Of a DNA stretch of 7,729 nucleotides, positions 5,549-7,729 are shown piece by piece. The number at the start of each line of letters is the position of its first letter. The first letter of the stretch is position 1. The notes under the pieces are model-generated. The model worked only from the letters and a program-made list of their open reading frames with translations, made no database searches and was not told where the DNA came from. Position numbers and translations under genes: made by a program. The stretch comes from Propionibacteriaceae bacterium (GTDB lineage: Bacteria > Actinomycetota > Actinomycetes > Propionibacteriales > Propionibacteriaceae): the NCBI GenBank assembly GCA_030528545.1, contig JAUMYR010000004.1, forward strand, positions 39,808 to 47,536, written 5' to 3'.

Positions 5549-7231
5549 ATGGATCCCTGGCAGCCCTCCTTCGATGATCTAGGCACCCCGTTGATCGACA
5601 CGGCTTTCTGCGTGGTGGATTTGGAAACCACCGGCAGCGGCGCCGAAGCCGAGATCACCGAGATCGGGGCGGTCCTGGTCCGCGGCGGCGAGGTGCTGGG
5701 AGAGTTCCAGACGCTGGTGCGGCCCCGCTGCCACATCCCCGCTGCTATTCAGCTGATGACTGGTATCACCACGGCGATGGTGGCCGATGCGCCCCGGATA
5801 GAGGCGGTTCTCGGCTCCTTCCTTCAGTTCAGCGCGGGAGCGGTCCTGGTAGCCCACAATGCCCGCTTCGATGTGGGTTTCCTGAAGCGTGCGTGCGCCT
5901 CGGCCTCCTTCGAGTGGCCAGATCCCATAGTGATCGACACGGTCGCGCTCGCCCGTTGCGCCTTGGGCAGGGAAGAGGTGCGCAATTGCAAGCTGGAGAC
6001 CTTAGCCAGGTTTTTCGGCGCCCAGACTCAGCCGAACCATCGCGCGTTGTCGGACGCCCGGGCCACCGTCGATGTGCTGCACGGGCTGGTCGCCCGGATC
6101 GGTAACCTCGGCGTCCACACCGTTGACGATCTGCTGGAGTTCACCCGCCGGGTCTCCCCCGATCGCCGGGCCAAGCGGGTGTGGGCGAGGTCCCTGCCCG
6201 ACGGCCCAGGGGTGTACTGGTTTCGTGGCGGCTCCGAGCTGCTGTATGTCGGAAAGTCTAAGAATCTGAGGCGCCGGGTGGCGAGCTACTTCACCGCGGC
6301 GGAGCGGCGTGGGCGGATTCACGAGATGCTGCGCGTCGCCACGGGCGTCGGACACCTGGCCTGCGCCACGGACCTGGAGGCGGCGGTTCGCGAACTGAGG
6401 CTGATCGAGGCCCACTCTCCCCGCTATAACCGCCGTTCCAGGCGCCAGCGTTCCGTTCTCTGGCTCACCCTCACCGCGGAACGCTTCCCGCGGCTGTCGG
6501 TTGTGAGGCGGCCGCGGCCCGGCACCGACCTATTCGGCCCTTTCCCCTCCCGGCAGGCGGCCGAGGCTGCGTGCCTAGCCCTATACGATGCCTTCGCCAT
6601 TCGACGCTGCACCACCCGGCTGAAGGCCGGCTCGCCCTCCTGCGCCCTCGCGGAGCTGGGCCGCTGTCTCGCGCCATGCCAGCGGCCCAACGAGGCCGCC
6701 TACCCAGAGGCCGTAGAAGCGGTACGGCAATCCTGGCGCAGCGACATCCGTCCGGTGCTGTCGAGCGTCGCACAACGGCTCACCCGCCTGGTCGGGCAAC
6801 AGCGCTATGAGGAGGCCGGTGAGCTGAGCGAGCGGATGCGGGCATATGAGACCACCTCGCGGCGCTGGCATCGGCTGCGCTCACTGGCGTCTTGTCCCCA
6901 GATAGTGGCGGCGGTGCGGGAACGGGAGGGCTGGGCGGTGCACGTGATCCGCTATGGACGCCTCGCGGGCGCTGCGTACAGCCGCCGCGGGGATGATCCG
7001 CTGCGAGTCGCGGAGGAGACTCTACGAGCGGCCGAGGCTGTGCTTGACCCAGGCAGCAACCTAAGCGCGGCGTCGGTGGAAGAGACCGAGCTCATCGCCT
7101 CGTGGCTGGAGACCCCAGGGGTGAGGCTGATCGAACTCACCGGGGAATGGTCGTGGCCCGCCCACTCCGGACTCACCGAGAAACAGCTGGCTCGGCACCT
7201 ACTCGACGCCGCGACGGCTCCCGCGGTCTAG
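5549..7231 (+). CDS. DEDDh exonuclease fused to GIY-YIG/UvrC-like nuclease
   Basis: A 560-residue DNA repair-type fusion. Residues about 17-185 are a DnaQ-like 3'-5' exonuclease with the DEDDh set complete: Asp24 and Glu26 (VDLETT), Asp108 (HNARFD), His164 and Asp169 (NHRALSDA). Residues about 215-300 are a GIY-YIG nuclease domain like the UvrC N-terminus: GVYWF (221-225), YVGKSKNLRRRV (233-244), likely metal ligand Glu282 and PRYN (291-294). Cys354, Cys365, Cys373 and Cys377 match the UvrC [4Fe-4S] cysteine pattern. A UVR-like helix (YEEAGELSERM) spans about 420-430. The UvrC RNase H-like endonuclease and helix-hairpin-helix domains are absent, as in Cho; the last ~110 residues are typical of the actinobacterial family (compare Rv2191). 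The enzyme probably nicks damaged DNA and may trim ends. ATG 5549 is chosen because the promoter ends seven bases before it, implying a leaderless mRNA. The stop is TAG 7229-7231. Confidence 0.93.
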   Translation: MDPWQPSFDDLGTPLIDTAFCVVDLETTGSGAEAEITEIGAVLVRGGEVLGEFQTLVRPRCHIPAAIQLMTGITTAMVADAPRIEAVLGSFLQFSAGAVLVAHNARFDVGFLKRACASASFEWPDPIVIDTVALARCALGREEVRNCKLETLARFFGAQTQPNHRALSDARATVDVLHGLVARIGNLGVHTVDDLLEFTRRVSPDRRAKRVWARSLPDGPGVYWFRGGSELLYVGKSKNLRRRVASYFTAAERRGRIHEMLRVATGVGHLACATDLEAAVRELRLIEAHSPRYNRRSRRQRSVLWLTLTAERFPRLSVVRRPRPGTDLFGPFPSRQAAEAACLALYDAFAIRRCTTRLKAGSPSCALAELGRCLAPCQRPNEAAYPEAVEAVRQSWRSDIRPVLSSVAQRLTRLVGQQRYEEAGELSERMRAYETTSRRWHRLRSLASCPQIVAAVREREGWAVHVIRYGRLAGAAYSRRGDDPLRVAEETLRAAEAVLDPGSNLSAASVEETELIASWLETPGVRLIELTGEWSWPAHSGLTEKQLARHLLDAATAPAV

Positions 7232-7234
7232 GAT
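7229..7234 (+). promoter_or_regulatory. -10 box of a probable leaderless promoter for the Lrp/AsnC-domain gene
   Basis: TAGGAT fits TAnnnT and ends eight bases before ATG 7243, the spacing of leaderless actinobacterial promoters. Its first three bases are also the stop codon of the exonuclease gene. No convincing -35 box is seen. No Shine-Dalgarno precedes the ATG, which supports leaderless initiation, though read-through from upstream may also contribute. Confidence 0.5.
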
Positions 7235-7242
7235 GCGCTTCT

Positions 7243-7521
7243 ATGGAGACCGCCATCGTCTTTGTCAAAGCCGACGTCGCTTCGATACCCGAAGTCGCCG
7301 AACGCATCGCGGCGCTGACCGGAGTGACCGAGGTGTACTCGGTCACCGGCAGCATCGACCTCATCGCGATGATCCGGGTACGTTCGACCAATGAGATCGC
7401 CACCGTGATCTCCGATCATCTGAACAAGGTGCCTGGCGTGCTGTCGACCGAGACCCACATCGCGTTCCGCGCCTATTCCAGCGCCGACCTGGAGACCGCC
7501 TTCTCCCTCGGCGACGAGTGA
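7243..7521 (+). CDS. Stand-alone Lrp/AsnC ligand-binding (RAM) domain protein
   Basis: A 92-residue protein consisting of only the alpha/beta effector-binding and oligomerisation domain of Lrp/AsnC regulators, with no helix-turn-helix. The beta-alpha-beta-beta-alpha-beta order can be read: AIVFVKAD, helix about 14-25, VTEVYSVTG, SIDLIAMIRV, helix about 50-62, and VLSTETHIAFRAY. The Gly36-Ser-Ile-Asp39 segment matches the family's conserved turn at the ligand site, where amino acids often bind. Lone RAM proteins form dimers or octamers and may sense an amino acid, tune a full-length Lrp partner, or have some other role; none can be assigned here. It begins 11 bp after the exonuclease stop, so it may be co-transcribed with it as well as from its own -10 box. 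The start is ATG 7243; a longer reading from 7102 would lie inside the exonuclease gene and add an unlikely basic sequence. Confidence 0.9.
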   Translation: METAIVFVKADVASIPEVAERIAALTGVTEVYSVTGSIDLIAMIRVRSTNEIATVISDHLNKVPGVLSTETHIAFRAYSSADLETAFSLGDE

Positions 7522-7553
7522 GGCCCACCGTCTCCCCACAGCTGAGCGCCGGT

Positions 7554-7627
7554 GGACCAGCGCCCCATCGGCCCGCTGCTCGGGCGATCGAGCAACTGGT
7601 GATCGGTTGCCCTCGTGGGGCTGGTCC
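7554..7627. terminator. Nested hairpin after the Lrp/AsnC-domain gene; terminator or structured RNA
   Basis: GGACCA (7554-7559) pairs with TGGTCC (7622-7627) and GCCCCA (7562-7567) with TGGGGC (7616-7621), giving 12 pairs with a 2-nt bulge. Inside are two hairpins, GCCCG/CGGGC (7571-7575 with 7581-7585) and GCAAC/GTTGC (7592-7596 with 7606-7610), so the whole forms a three-way junction of 74 nt. It begins 32 bp after the stop codon. No T-run follows on either strand. Terminator is the simplest reading; a leader element for a gene to the right is possible. Confidence 0.4.
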
Positions 7628-7729
7628 GAGGCCGCGACGCCGCGTCCGGGCAGCCCAGGCGAGTGTCTTCATCGGTCTCCGAGAGCTTCCCGGCGCTGCC
7701 CCGTAGCCATAGCGGCCCCACCGCGAGAG

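Noticed and set aside
7554..7627. tRNA, because of length 74 and a multi-arm fold
   Set aside because: There is no T-arm GTTCRA sequence, no 7-bp anticodon-loop pattern, only two inner arms and no proper acceptor end.
7628..7729. Possible 3' end of a minus-strand gene such as trpD at the right edge
   Set aside because: None of the three minus-strand frames gives a recognisable C-terminus, and too few codons are visible to decide.

Overview
The window looks like the chromosome of a high-GC actinobacterium. The case rests on GC-rich codons on both strands, a class II (plant/mycobacterial-type) DAHP synthase, a RipA-like coiled-coil/NlpC-P60 hydrolase, a DnaQ/UvrC-type fusion nuclease, TAnnnT -10 boxes placed directly before start codons, and a RecA-NDp-type promoter. 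A propionibacterial relative is plausible, but the sequence alone does not prove it. No mobile element, CRISPR array, rRNA or tRNA was found.

Layout. (1) Positions 1-1074 (+) hold the 3' part of a secreted or extracellular protein made of two copies of a sensor-like domain. (2) It converges, with an 8-bp stop-codon overlap, on a four-gene minus-strand operon at 4947-1067. In transcription order this is NlpC/P60 cell-wall hydrolase, PlsC-type acyltransferase, class II DAHP synthase (first step of the shikimate pathway) and a small metallo-beta-lactamase-fold hydrolase. The gaps are 11, 10 and 20 bp. One good sigma-70-like promoter (TTGGCA-N17-TAAGAT) and a strong ribosome binding site precede the first gene. 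A long hairpin at 1071-1105 can end transcription from both sides. (3) Positions 5023-5518 are about 500 bp of GC-rich, apparently non-coding DNA full of inverted repeats. (4) Positions 5549-7231 (+) encode a DEDDh exonuclease fused to a GIY-YIG/UvrC N-terminal-like nuclease. Its promoter closely matches the DNA-damage promoter used by PafBC in mycobacteria, and the mRNA should be leaderless. (5) Positions 7243-7521 (+) encode a stand-alone Lrp/AsnC ligand-binding domain, also probably leaderless. (6) Positions 7522-7729 have no convincing gene but hold a 74-nt nested hairpin structure.

Together the minus-strand operon combines envelope growth (peptidoglycan hydrolysis, phospholipid acylation) with aromatic biosynthesis. 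The plus-strand pair covers DNA repair and a small-molecule-sensing domain. From memory, the order and orientation resemble the mycobacterial pknL - aroG - Rv2182c - Rv2190c - Rv2191 block that leads to trpD/ctaE/qcrCAB. This suggests that the truncated first gene may be the outer domain of a PknL-like kinase and that respiratory genes may lie to the right. The most notable finding is the damage-type promoter on the repair fusion gene. The repeat-rich non-coding region in front of it is the best candidate for something undescribed.
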